This document shows, piece by piece, positions 1-10,755 of a DNA stretch of 20,149 bases. The notes below the pieces were generated by a model that was given only the letters and a program-made list of their open reading frames with translations, was not told the DNA's origin and made no database searches. Every line of letters starts with the position of its first letter. Position 1 is the stretch's first letter. Source of the stretch: Nephromyces sp. MM_2019 (taxonomy: Eukaryota; Apicomplexa; Aconoidasida; Nephromycida); contig JADHZB010000625.1 of assembly GCA_015657535.1 (NCBI GenBank), positions 1,482-21,630 of the forward strand, written 5' to 3'. The position numbers were made by a program, and so were the translations under genes.

Positions 1-57
1 AATATGTATATATATATATATATATATACATATATTTATTTATTTATTTATAATTAC
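1..57. repeat. TA microsatellite followed by TTTA repeats
   Basis: An alternating TA tract runs to about position 37 and is followed by TTTA units to about 53. It lies just past a splice donor of the leftmost minus-strand gene, so it is probably the start of that gene's next intron. Confidence 0.75.
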
Positions 58-2812
58 CTTGAATAGTATGATAGGATGTTATGTGGCATTGAATAGGTAA
101 ATGTGCAGGTGATATATTGTGTGTGTTTATTTCATCAAAATTTAAAAATTTTTTTAAACTTTGTGCAGCTACAGTTAATTCTACACCTCCCCCAACACCC
201 ATAAAAAATATTTGAGGGTGTGTGTAAAATTTTGAATAATAATGTTCAATAAGTTGTTGTGTAATCCTTGTGCTAATTTTAGTAAGTGAACTCCCTAAAA
301 ATGACTGTATCAAATTGTGTGTGTAAAGCTCACTTTTTTCCTGAAATTATAAATTATTATATATATTATACACACACACATAATGTTTATTCTAAATACA
401 GAAATCTTACATCTAGCTTTATATACACATTATTTAGACATATCTAAGCTCATATATGTATATATGTTTGTGTATCCATCCATTATATATATATATATAT
501 ATATATATATAATCATTAAGATGAATATAAATTTACTTGGGATAAATCTATAGTTTAAAAGGAGTAAGAAATTGTATACACATTATATATATTGCACATA
601 CATTACACACATTAAACAATTTACACACATTAAACAATTTACACACATTAAACAATTTACACACATTAAACAATTTACACACATTAAACAATTTACACAC
701 ATTACATACATTACAAACATAACACATGTTATATACATTACAACCACTATATACATTACACATGTTATATACATTACAACCATTACATACATTACACATG
801 TTATACACATTACACACATTGCACACATTAAATTAATTATTGATATATATTTAAATAGTGTGTGTGTATATATACCGTTATCGCATATAACACACGTGAT
901 GATGGTGAAACTTTGTCTGAATTAAATGTTTTTAATGAGTTACAATCAAAACAAAAATTTGATATTTCTGTTGTTGTTTCACTCATATTAAAAAAATTTT
1001 CTGTCAAATCATAATATATATATATACGTGTGTGTGTGTATTGTGTGTATGTGTGTGTTTGTACTGTGTGTGTGTGTATTGTGTGTGTGTATTGTGTGTG
1101 TGGATGTGTATTTTGTGCGTGTGTGTGTATTGTGTGTGTGGATGTGTATTTTGTGCGTGTGTGTGTATTGTGTGTGTGGACGTGTATTTTGTGCGTGTGT
1201 GTGTATTGTGTGTTAGTGTATTGTGTGTGTGGATGTGTATTTTGTGCGTGTGTGTGTATTGTGTGTTAGTGTATTGTGTGTGTGTAATCTATATGATGTG
1301 TATAGTGTGTGTTGTATGATATATATATATATAACCTGCCCAAGATTGATCACCCATAATTGGGTTAATTTCATTTTCATTTGTAATAGTTGAATTAGGT
1401 TTCGGTGGCTCATCTACTTCAATGTTTTCAAAACTGAATATAAAAGAGAAATTATAATCTACACACACGCACACATACACACATGCTATGTTTTTATTTA
1501 ACGCTCACACATAGATATATAGGGTTATACCAAAATGTATTTCGTCTATATAAATACACACACACAGTTCCTAAGGTATATACAAAACTCAATAGATTAA
1601 AATCGTTATATAGTTACACACATACCTAAACTTAAATAAAAATCAATTATAAATACACAGACACACACATACGCAAATACATCACATTTCTTATATAATT
1701 ATACACATACGTACACACATACACAAATGAATCACATTTCTTATATAATTACACACATCCATACACATCCACATGCACACAAATACATCAAATTTCCACA
1801 CACACACACGCACAAATAAAATACAATATCAGTAGATTGATCTATATTACACATACCGTTTATAATCATTAATATAACGTGTAGTCATAGTTTCTTTTTG
1901 AATAATTTTCTCAATTTTTGTTATCCAATTGTCAATTTGTTTTGTATTTACACACATTTTTTGACATTTTTTTTTTGCATTGTTAAACGAATAAAAGGCA
2001 TTCTTATAATCCCCAATTTCAAATAAACAGCGTGCAGCTCGAAATGAGGGCTATCAAATAATATCAGGTAGATTAAAAAATTAGAAAAATATATATATAT
2101 TTATATATATTGGGTAGATGAAACAACTGTAGATACATATATATATTGAGTAGGTTATATAATTACGCACACACACACACAATTAAACACACACACACAC
2201 ACAATTAGACCTGCACCGATATAAAACGAATTCATATAAAACGCACCCACCCACACAGCACCCACCCACACAACACACATTATACACAAACAATGCACCC
2301 ACGCTCACCTACACAGTACACACGCACACACAAGCATACACATATAATGTACCCACATATATACACACATAACAAACGCATATATACACACATTACACAC
2401 GCATATATACTCACAGTACATACACACACATACCTACCTTAAACCAAGTATTGTTTATTTTGAGAGCTTCTTCTGCGTGGTAGGCAGATAATTGGTAATT
2501 TTTTATATCTAAATAAATTGCACTCAAATTACAATGTAACGCTGATGTATATACACCAAATTTTTCACTTTCTTTCCTCTTATTTTTGAATAATATATTT
2601 AGTAAGAGCTTATTAAGTTCAATAGCAGCACTATAGTTACGTTGTTTAAAAGCTACGTTAGCCAAATGTTTACACATTTTTGCACGCTCTTCGAAACTAT
2701 CCCCAGTAAGTTCAAACAAACTTTTGTAACCATCTTTACCCTGTTTACAATATTCATTTATTGCTTCAGTGAGTGCATCAGCTGAATTAAACGCATTGTT
2801 TACAAGTGCCAT
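58..2812 (-). CDS. TPR protein with Hsp70/Hsp90-type carboxylate clamp, five exons seen, 3' end off the window
   Basis: Exons on the minus strand: 2812-2438, 2050-1857, 1433-1336, 1000-876 and 340-58. All borders are GT-AG, the junction phases agree, and 1075 coding bases (358 residues) stay open. The last exon ends at a donor (plus-strand AC at 56-57), so the gene continues to the left. The ATG at 2812 opens MALVNNAF. Residues 44-157 form about three TPR units (CKHLANVAFKQRNYSAAIEL; CNLSAIYLDIKNYQLSAYHA; FRAARCLFEIGDYKNAF). Residues K48, N52, N95, K125 and R129 match the identity and nearly the spacing of the carboxylate clamp that binds the C-terminal EEVD of Hsp70 and Hsp90 in HOP-type TPRs. 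This suggests a cytosolic co-chaperone (inference). A charged linker follows, then residues about 265-358 (GVGGGVELTVAAQSL), a C-terminal part I do not recognise. TTC4/Cns1 or UNC45-like proteins are candidates, but no diagnostic C-terminal motif is visible. The introns are 335-535 bases long and packed with microsatellites. Confidence 0.8.
361..515. repeat. Intronic CA and TA microsatellites
   Basis: This part of the 341-875 intron holds short CA tracts near 370-380 and a long TA tract at about 486-511. No exon is visible in it. Confidence 0.6.
611..700. repeat. Five perfect copies of an 18-base tandem repeat
   Basis: The unit ATTAAACAATTTACACAC begins at 611, 629, 647, 665 and 683 without a mismatch. 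Because 18 is a multiple of three, reading frames stay open across it on both strands (for example THIKQF repeated five times). These frames are by-products of the repeat. The array lies inside the 341-875 intron of the minus-strand TPR gene. Confidence 0.93.
701..835. repeat. Degenerate ACATTAC / ATGTTATA array
   Basis: It continues directly from the 18-base array. Variants of ACATTAC, ACATACATTAC and CACATGTTATA alternate with a loose higher-order period of about 30-40 bases. It is intronic. The apparent Cys-rich ORFs across it are repeat translations. Confidence 0.75.
1024..1316. repeat. GT-rich minisatellite, 38-base unit with a 53-base variant
   Basis: Units of the form GGATGTGTATTTTGTGC plus (GT)n and ATT start at 1102, 1140, 1178 and 1231. 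The first two steps are exactly 38 bases. The third and fourth units carry an extra 15 bases (a TTAGTGT-containing segment), giving 53. The third unit has GGAC in place of GGAT. The array fills nearly all of the 335-base intron 1001-1335 of the TPR gene. In the sense orientation of that gene it is CA-rich. Confidence 0.9.
1450..1835. repeat. CA-rich intron with a duplicated 21-base segment
   Basis: This is a simple ACAC/ATAC-rich sequence in the 1434-1856 intron. The segment ATCACATTTCTTATATAATT occurs near 1680 and again near 1731, so this stretch has undergone a segmental tandem duplication of about 51 bases. Confidence 0.7.
2085..2435. repeat. TA and CA microsatellite-rich first intron of the TPR gene
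   Basis: The 2051-2437 intron begins with TATATA tracts and then holds (CA)n runs near 2168-2202 and imperfect CACCCACACA and CATATATACACA units up to the exon. No coding signal is visible in it. Confidence 0.75.
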
Positions 2813-2837
2813 TTTTGTAATAAATTATATGTAAATC

Positions 2838-2993
2838 ATGTGTAGATTGTGTTGTTAGCTATGTGTAGATTGTGTATAGATTGTGTTGTTAGATATGTGT
2901 AGATTTTGTGTTTTAGATGATGTTTAGATATGTGTAGATATGTGAGGATTATTAGTAGATTAAGTATAAATTATCTTTAGGTTATGTGTAGAT
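2838..2993. promoter_or_regulatory. Five dispersed copies of a 10-mer upstream of the TPR gene start
   Basis: ATGTGTAGAT occurs exactly at 2838, 2861, 2895, 2930 and 2984, from 26 to about 180 bases upstream of the start codon at 2812. In the sense direction of the gene it reads ATCTACACAT. Spacing is irregular (23, 34, 35, 54), unlike a clean tandem repeat. It could be a transcription factor site cluster or a decayed minisatellite. The copies are seen directly; the regulatory role is inference. Confidence 0.4.
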
Positions 2994-4323
2994 ATGTATG
3001 TGTTAAGCGGATCGGTGTAATATATATATATATATATATGTGTGTGAAATGGCTGTAGGATAATGAATTATTTAGTATGTAAAATTCTCTCAGAATTTGT
3101 TCAAGTATGTGTATTAATATATGTCGGTTCAAAACCATTTGAAAAACAAAAAATCAATTCTTTTGATTGTTATATTCATTTAATGTTGTGTTGAGATTGC
3201 ATATATATATACAATACTGTTCAGGTTGTTATATGTGCATCAGTTTTGTAATGTTTATATATGTTTTTGTATGTATATATGTTTATTGCATATATATACA
3301 TATATATGCAAATGTTTATTGTGTGCCCATATGTTTCTCTGTGTGCATTTGTTTATTATGCCTACATCATATATACTTGCTATATATATGTTTCCTATAG
3401 TAGATATAATTCTTCAGTTCATTTTTCAAGAAAGGTGAACTCAATTTGTAGCAAGCAATGTTGAAGATATTATGAAAGTAATATATGTGTGTATAAACAT
3501 ATTAACAAATGTAACCTAAACATCTAACAATATAAATAAAACACACAGCTGTTATATTACGTAATAATTGATTATTTTTTCATACCGCTCTAATCATATG
3601 TAAATATCTCAGTTAAGATGAGCTGAAGATCTGTTAAACTATAAAAACAATTTAGTAACACTAATGCATAAATAGGTTAATTTCCTTAGCATTTGTTTTC
3701 ATTCTATTTATATTATGTAACACACACATCATGTATATACAACAATATGATTTAATACAATAAAGAGAAAAGTAATCTAACTAATTGTTATTATATGTTA
3801 CAGATTGTCTAATATTTGTGCTTAGGTTTTTGAAGATTTTTTATGAATTAAATAATTTATTGTATTATCTGAAAAATTTAGGATTATAAATTGATAAAGA
3901 ATTTTCATATTTAAATTATGATTATTGAGTTGAATATTATCAATTTGACCCATAATTTATAATAATAATTGTTTGTTCATTTTTTTTATTGTTTTTATGA
4001 AACATATATATATATATATATTCATATATCTTTTTGAGTATTTGACTTATTAAGTTTTTAAGTGTCAAAAACATTTATATAATCATTGTATTTATAAATA
4101 TTACATATACCAAAACACCATCCACCCAATACGGATATATAAATACTTTCTACACACAACCAAAATGTAAATGCTAAAAATTATTAAATTTATATTATAG
4201 GATAAATGAAATTAACAATTTGAACTATTCTTAAATATAAGAAACTAACTGACTATATAAACCATACAATGTAGAAAAATTGTTATAAATGTTAAAAATA
4301 AAAATATCTTACATTTGATTTAA

Positions 4324-4378
4324 TATCTTAATTTATAATAAATTTGTTTTATAATTCAATTTATTATAAATTAAGATA
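4324..4378. repeat. Perfect 21-base inverted repeat with 13-base loop
   Basis: The left arm 4324-4344 and right arm 4358-4378 are exact reverse complements over 21 bases, with loop 4345-4357. The arms are mostly A/T, with one G-C pair. The repeat stands in the middle of the intergenic spacer, about 1 kb downstream of the minus-strand gene that ends at 5422. It could be a hairpin, a remnant of a foldback or MITE-like element, or chance in AT-rich DNA, though 21 perfect pairs is long for chance. Confidence 0.7.
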
Positions 4379-5421
4379 CGAGCAAAAGATTTGATATTAA
4401 GATTAAAAGTCATTAATTACATATATATAAATACATATATATATATATATGTGATTGTATATAATTAAAATAAGGCTTATGCTATGTTTTTTAGCATTAT
4501 AATTGATTCTCATAAACTTAACTATAATTGAATTGTAAGAATTTTATAACTACTTAAATTGCTTTGATGTTCCGATTAGAATTGTGAAATAGATTTTTAT
4601 TATTGAAAATTGGAAATTTCAATTAGATGATATCTTAGTTTATCTTTTGTTAATTTTTCAAGGTTTTGGAAATGGAAAAATGTGTGTAAATGTTTATTTT
4701 GTAGGTTATTTCATTTAGTTGGTAGGTGAATAAATCATTACAGAATAAGAAAATTATTTGGAATTTAAAGATTCAATTGTTAATTAAATTAAGGAAGTAA
4801 AAAATGTAAGCTTCAATTTATGTTAGATTGATTTAACTATAGTACTTACAAACTGTCTAAGGTATGCTGAAGGAATTAAATTCGTTTACCTATATAAATA
4901 TTATTTATAAGTAAATTAGATAGATTTCTACACACAACTCATTTTAAAGTATAAATTCAGCAAGAGAGTTAGTATATGATTTTTATCTTGAATAATCTTT
5001 ACTAGTAAGTTAAAGTATAGGCAATCTCATTTTCATCGTAGATAGTTTTACTAATAAGCTAATAATATACACAGTTTGGAATAGATTGTAGACAAACAAA
5101 TAGTTATAGATGTATATAAGAAAAAGTAAAAAGGCTGTTTGAATCGTGATGGTGATTCAATTTAAACTAGTGAATTTAATAAAATTTGCCCTATTATTTT
5201 CCAATTAAAGATATACACATATATACAAGATAGTGATTTTTTAAGATTATAAATTAGTGCAAAATTTATTTAAAAATCAATCATATCTTTTTTAAGTATA
5301 GCAGATCTTCTCAGGCATACATATATATATGCGTGTGGTTGTGTGTTAGATAAGTTAATTCATCGATAAGTTTATGAGTTTAGTTTAAAATTAATTAAAT
5401 TTTGGTGCCAAATAGTTTTCT

Positions 5422-7779
5422 TTAGGTTTTTATTTCTAAGAATTTTGCTTGTGGTGACTTTAATTTGATTTTCTTTGATTTATGACTGTTTTTAGAAGAA
5501 CTTGAAGCTCTTTTCACTGGCCCACTAAATATTTCAGAATCACTGGATATGTCAACTAGATCATCTCTATTTAATCCACACCATTCATCACTTTCATGTG
5601 AGTACTTAACATCAGGAGTTGTTGTTTCCTTGTTCTTTTTGCTTATACCAGGTTGAATGTGATTTAGCTAGAAAAATATGAATTTAGTTATATGGATTGG
5701 GTAAAAAATTTAGGGTGTGCTATATTTGTAGTACAATATGTTTGTAAGTGATAGTATAATTTTATAACATGTGTTGTGTCTGTAGTGTTTTGTGACTATG
5801 ATTTAGTACCGATATATATTTCTAGGGTATTAAAAAAGAAAAAATAAAGACAATTTTTATCGTGAATTGTCATTGAGTATGATTACTCTAAATGAGTAGG
5901 CCATATTACATGTGTGTATACGAATATGCTATGAATATATAGGTGTATAGTCTTATAACAAGCATCTGTAATTCACTATAGGCACCAGTCAGAATTACAT
6001 GTAATCTACTATAAATTAAACTTATGTGTATGTAAAGGATCCTAGAAAATTTCTAGTATATTAAAAAATAAAATCTATTGAATCAACTTACATCTTCGAT
6101 AACATCATTGTCAGGTTCCTTAGGGATTAGATCAATCCAACCCAACTTATCATTCTTAATATCATATTTGATTTGATCTTCTTTACTAGGGGCTAATGTG
6201 TACATTTGTTGTTCTGTGCAACCAATTAATCTTTCTAACCAACCCTGTGCTTTAGCTGACTTCTTGGCCTTTTCAATTTGACATTGGCAGGATGTTTGAT
6301 GTATCGATACACCGCTATCCATGTGAGCGTCAAAATCGAGTTCTACTGGATAAATTGATGATGTGGAGGGCTCATAGTGTCGTTTTAGGCCCATTTTTTT
6401 AGAGGAGGCCATTAATAGCCACGATTGCCTTGGCCACCTATCTAAATCATCATGCATAGCATATACAAATTTAAATGGTGGAGCATCAGAATCAGCCTCC
6501 ACTACCATATCAAATGATTCTACCATTATCCTTGGTACAAAGGCTTGTAATAATAGACGAGTTGTTCGGGGAGAAAGCTGTGGGTGTATCCAAATAGCTT
6601 TTATACAGCGATCATTTGTAACCAGTCCCTCAATGAGTGCCCCTCCTATAACTTTTGATAGGCACTGATAGAAGGGTATAGATAGAATTTAAAGTAAAGA
6701 GTTTGAATGGAGTGTTTATTCAATGGGAGTACAATAAAATATTAGATGGATTGAATAAAAAATCATTTGACTTCTAGGATATCCCATTTAAACAGTATAC
6801 AAGTATATATGAACTAGCAAACCATAAACAGGTCTCACTCAATTCATATATGTATATTTTATATCTTTCATAAAACACACATACACATCTTAATCCAAAT
6901 AGCACACAGGCTTATAACTGCTCGCATTATACCTGTCCTTCTGGGAATCCATTTTGTTTAAACCGAGCTGTGTGTAGAGTGATGAGAACACCTGTGAATT
7001 CTGGATCATTTAGGTCCTTTGCCATCATATCGAGCTGTTCATCGATTTGTGGCGTCATAGGTCTCAAATTGAATGGCATATTTTGATTCCTTTGGTCATT
7101 TGAGTTGTTTATATTAGTCTCTGTAAAGAAAATAAGAAAACCCAAGATCAAAAATGGTAATTAGATGAATTAATAAGCAATTGAGTGTAACTTGGTGCTT
7201 TCCTAAGCAAACGTTGAAGCTGTTTATAGAATTTTGTATGTGAGCTAGGGACTATTTGCATAGAGAAAGTGTGTGAGGTAAGTGATGGGCAACTTAAAAA
7301 GGTTTCGTATCAATATGTCAAATAAAACGAGCCATCTAATAGCTCAAGCATAAACTATAAGTCGTACCAATATAGCTCCAGTTACTCAGAATACGCTGTT
7401 TTAAGTTCAGCATGTGTCTGTACACAGACGTGTATGGTGGATTCTCCTTACCAATAGATGCTATATCTTCCAAATCACCAAAGCCTTCGGGTAGCTTAAG
7501 GGGTAGGTAGTGCTTGAGTAAACGAATGCCATGATCTTCAAAGAATTTATTGGTTGTGTCATATAGCTGTTGCTTTATATTTTCATAATAGTGTGGAAGT
7601 TCGTAGTAACTGCCATGTGGCCATGGATATTTGGTTATAATAGGGCATTCAACCTTCTGTGTTGGAGCATGTCCTTCTTCATTTTCTGGTGAATGTGTTG
7701 ATGCTGTCGAGGACGTACTTACTTGCACTTTGGATGTTGGTGTAGAAGAAGAAGGAGGTGTTTTAACTGATTCAATCAT
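5422..7779 (-). CDS. Unrecognised 472-residue protein with SUMO-interaction-like motif and basic C-terminus
   Basis: Exons on the minus strand: 7779-7368, 7120-6933, 6664-6092 and 5667-5422, with the stop TAA at 5424-5422. All introns are GT-AG (247, 268 and 424 bases), phases agree, and the 1419 coding bases divide by three. The ATG at 7779 opens MIESVKTPP. Residues 1-45 are a Ser/Thr/Pro-rich, probably disordered head. A folded-looking part follows (YPWPHGSYYELPHYYENIKQ near 52-71; LITLHTARFKQNGFPEGQ ending exon 2; IGGALIEGLVTNDRCIKAIW in exon 3). The last exon holds LVDISSDSEIF (VDISSDSE at residues 429-436), a hydrophobic-acidic pattern typical of SUMO-interaction motifs. A Ser/Lys-rich tail follows (KRASSSSKNSHKSKKIKLKS) that could be a nuclear localisation signal. 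No family was recognised. A nuclear role is inferred from the tail only. A possible poly(A) signal (AATAAA on the minus strand) lies at 5270-5265. Confidence 0.8.
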
Positions 7780-9459
7780 TGTATTGATTTAAAACAAATG
7801 GAAATAGGGTCTATAAATATTTAAGTAGGGTGGGTTGTGTGGATAGTGATAGTCTGTAGGTGTTGGAGGTGGTGTGTCTATGTAAGTTGTGAAATGGGGT
7901 TGTATATATTGGTTGTAGAGTGTGCTTGCCAGTGTATCTAGTGGCGTGGGTTTATATATATAGTTAGTGTTTAGGGTGTTAATGATGTGGAAAGTGTGTC
8001 TGATTTTATATATATGTGGAGTGTATAATTGTTATGTGTAATGTGTGTGTATGTTGTAAAGGAGTTATGAGTTGTGTGAGGAGACAGATTGCCTAGGTGG
8101 GTTTTATGTTCGTAGAAGTGAGGGTGTTTAGTAGGAATATAATATGGTAGATGTGTATCTGAGGGTATAGGTTGAGTTGGATGCGCTGTGTATAAATTCG
8201 AAAATGCTGATTGATCATTTGTGTGTTATGTTAGCAACTAGACATAAAATCCTATTATATTTAGATGTAATTTGTTTTAATGAGATGTTATATCAACTTT
8301 TTTATGATGCCTAGCAGTCAATTCTTATGTGACTACTCACAATTCTTGTTGATTCATTGCCATAAAGATAATATGTTAATCTCTTATTTCAACATTATTA
8401 TATGTTTCAATCATATTTTATATATGTATGATTCAGAGATTTGATTTTACATTGTGCAAATTTTAGAATAAGTGTGTTCACAAACTTGTGTATTTCAACA
8501 GTGATCTAAATTTCCATTGCAGATCTTTCTATGGACAAGTGTGTGTGTGTATAATTTTAGTAATTTAATGTCATATCCTTTCATTTCGTGTATGTAGTGT
8601 TGTTTTTAAAAAAAATGTCTACTAACATTTATGCGTATATATATTTAACTCATTTTAAATAGATGTTTCTAATTGCTCCAAATAATATATCAAGTGCTCA
8701 ATTTGTTTGGAGTATTTACAAGTTATTATTAATTTCACAAATTAAAAAGTTCTACTAAATTTTAACGAACATGAACGTTTTTATTGTAATTTTCTATTAA
8801 ATAACCGAAATTGTTGGAATTCAATACGCCAAATATAAGTTTTGCTTTTGTGGATCAAATTAGATCTTATTTTCAATTAAGTGTTTATATGTTTGCAATT
8901 GATTAATCAATTCTATGTCTAAGTTTAGGTTTGTATATACAGTTTTATTCCGCTTTATGAGAGCGAGTGTACATATGTTTGTACAAGTAAGGGTAACAAT
9001 TGTATAAATAAATTATTTTGTATCCTTTTATAACGAGTTTTATTAGTTTTTAAGTTTAAAGTATAATCAATGTTTGACTTGGTATATTTGGCTGTTTAAA
9101 GTCTATGTTAAGTCTGATATGTGCGATTTTCAAACAATAAATGTGTGTGACTTGGTGGATATATTTAATTGAATAATTTTTATATATATCTTTCTTTATT
9201 AATTGTTTGACAAGATATGTAAAATTATAAATAAATGGTATTGTCAACCTTATAAAAAGAGAACAAAGATTTTTTATATTGTTACTGCTAACGAGGAAAT
9301 AAGAGTTAAATATGATTACTTGTTTATTAATTTTCTATACTCTGAATGTTAAGAACAGTGAATTAGTTGGTTATATGATAATTTTGTTTTATTTTTTTTC
9401 TAATTGTGATTGATTTGAAAAGTGGATTATCACTATAATTTTTATAATCCTTTTTAAAA

Positions 9460-9690
9460 GCTTCTACATAAATGCACATGCACACTCTTGTGTATGTAGA
9501 TAGATAAAAATACATATAAAGCCTCAAGCATATGCTTATGTGTGAGCTTACGCTTACACCTTCATGTGCACACACGCACATATTTTTACATGTAGACAAG
9601 CACACTCAACATTTGCATACGCACACATTTGCACATGTGCACACAGTAACCAGATATACTCACATACAGACATAAACTTACACATATAGA
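9460..9690. repeat. CA/TG-rich low-complexity tract
   Basis: Imperfect GCACA, CACACA and TACACA units dominate and include both CACATG and TGTGCA steps. Cys-rich and His-rich minus-strand frames through it are repeat translations. Confidence 0.6.
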
Positions 9691-10717
9691 GTGGAACTCT
9701 TCTTTCCCCCCCCAACTCCGACATACAAAAAGCACACGGGATAATAATAAAATGTAACTTTTTGTTAGTTTCAATTAGGCAAACTTTTGAATTTCTTTGT
9801 CTAACCCTGCTTTCCTTACATAGCTCTAACAAGATTTAATATATATACCTAACTTCTTTTGAAACCAACGACATGTTTATTATTAAGAGTATTATACACA
9901 TGTATGAACAAATTTTCAAAAGGTAATTTTTATGGTTGCAAACATGTAAAATAATCATCTAATTTTGAAACTAACACAAGACAGTTATGAAACCAAATTG
10001 TTTTTGCTGATGAAATTAAAGCAAACTGTTTACGAGGCTATTTACTTTTTCTTATTCATCTCACCTATATAACAGATTTAACAAAAATTGAACTCCAGTA
10101 CTATTATTAAAGCCACGATTTTATCCATCAGAGGCACACACACAGCTATTACTTCGTTGAAACAAAATACACCTAACTAAGATTATACTTAAATAAAATA
10201 TGAATTTGTTATACCTGATTCATGTTGCTTTTAAGTTATCTTGAGAGTGTCTCAATTATTTCATTAAATTTATCACCCTCGAAACACAACAAAATATCCT
10301 GAAAACGATAAAAAAAATCAGATAATTGCTCATCACTTCATGATAACTGTTGTATTATTAAATCATCTAAAGCAATTAAAAAAATAAGAAGAAAATAGTT
10401 GATAAATAATTACTTAAATATTGTATATAAATAACTATTTCCAAAACATTTTAGAATAATTTGAGATCTGTACTCTATTTTGATTATATTTAATTTTCCC
10501 AATAATAATAAAAAAATATTTTATATATATAACATCTTTGAAGAAACAACTTATTGGGATATTCAAGGTAAATTCTATTATATATAAATTAAGTATGATT
10601 TATGAATACAAAACTATAACTCTTTTTACCTATACATTTTGTCCTATATATATATTTGCACCTCTAAGATTATATGAATCACATGATCAATCACAGACAG
10701 TACACAATTCTATTTAT

Positions 10718-10755
10718 ATTGTCTAAACATATATATACATATATGTTTAGACAAT
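10718..10755. promoter_or_regulatory. 17-base perfect inverted repeat with 4-base loop upstream of the secreted-protein gene
   Basis: The left arm 10718-10734 (ATTGTCTAAACATATAT) and right arm 10739-10755 are exact reverse complements around the loop ATAC. The outer eight bases (ATTGTCTA) are not simple TA repeat, which makes chance less likely. It ends 207 bases before the ATG at 10963. It could be a dimeric protein-binding site, a cruciform or hairpin, or a small element end. The symmetry is seen; the function is inference. Confidence 0.5.

Larger units (their letters stand above)
2813..5421. other. Intergenic spacer, AT-rich, no gene supported
   Basis: This 2.6 kb lies between the start of the TPR gene and the end of the next minus-strand gene. 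It holds the repeated 10-mer, a TA tract at about 3018-3038, ATATAT-rich low-complexity sequence at 3195-3400, a TA tract near 4004-4020, a perfect inverted repeat at 4324-4378 and a TA tract near 4432-4450. Short open frames near 3167-3464 are rich in Tyr, Ile and Cys, as expected from TA/TG repeats. No exon chain with consistent phases was found. Confidence 0.6.

Noticed and set aside
548..925. Overlapping open frames on both strands giving THIKQF or CKLFNV repeats
   Set aside because: They are translations of the 18-base and ACATTAC arrays inside an intron. Every frame stays open because the unit length is a multiple of three.
1028..1319. Cys/Val-rich frames in all three plus-strand frames
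   Set aside because: They are translations of the GT minisatellite. No start context, no composition expected of a protein, and they lie within an intron of the minus-strand gene.
3124..3134. GGTTCAAAACC, reminiscent of a tRNA T-loop
   Set aside because: The pyrimidine expected near the end of the loop is missing, and no matching A box, anticodon stem or acceptor stem is present upstream.
3167..3464. Three overlapping plus-strand frames rich in Tyr, Ile and Cys
   Set aside because: The composition follows from TATATG/TGTATA low-complexity DNA. There are no splice partners and no recognisable motif.
9554..9832. Minus-strand frame of 92 residues starting MLELCKES
   Set aside because: Most of it reads through CA/TG-rich sequence. 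The first 50 residues look less repetitive but have no exon partner, motif or matching promoter.
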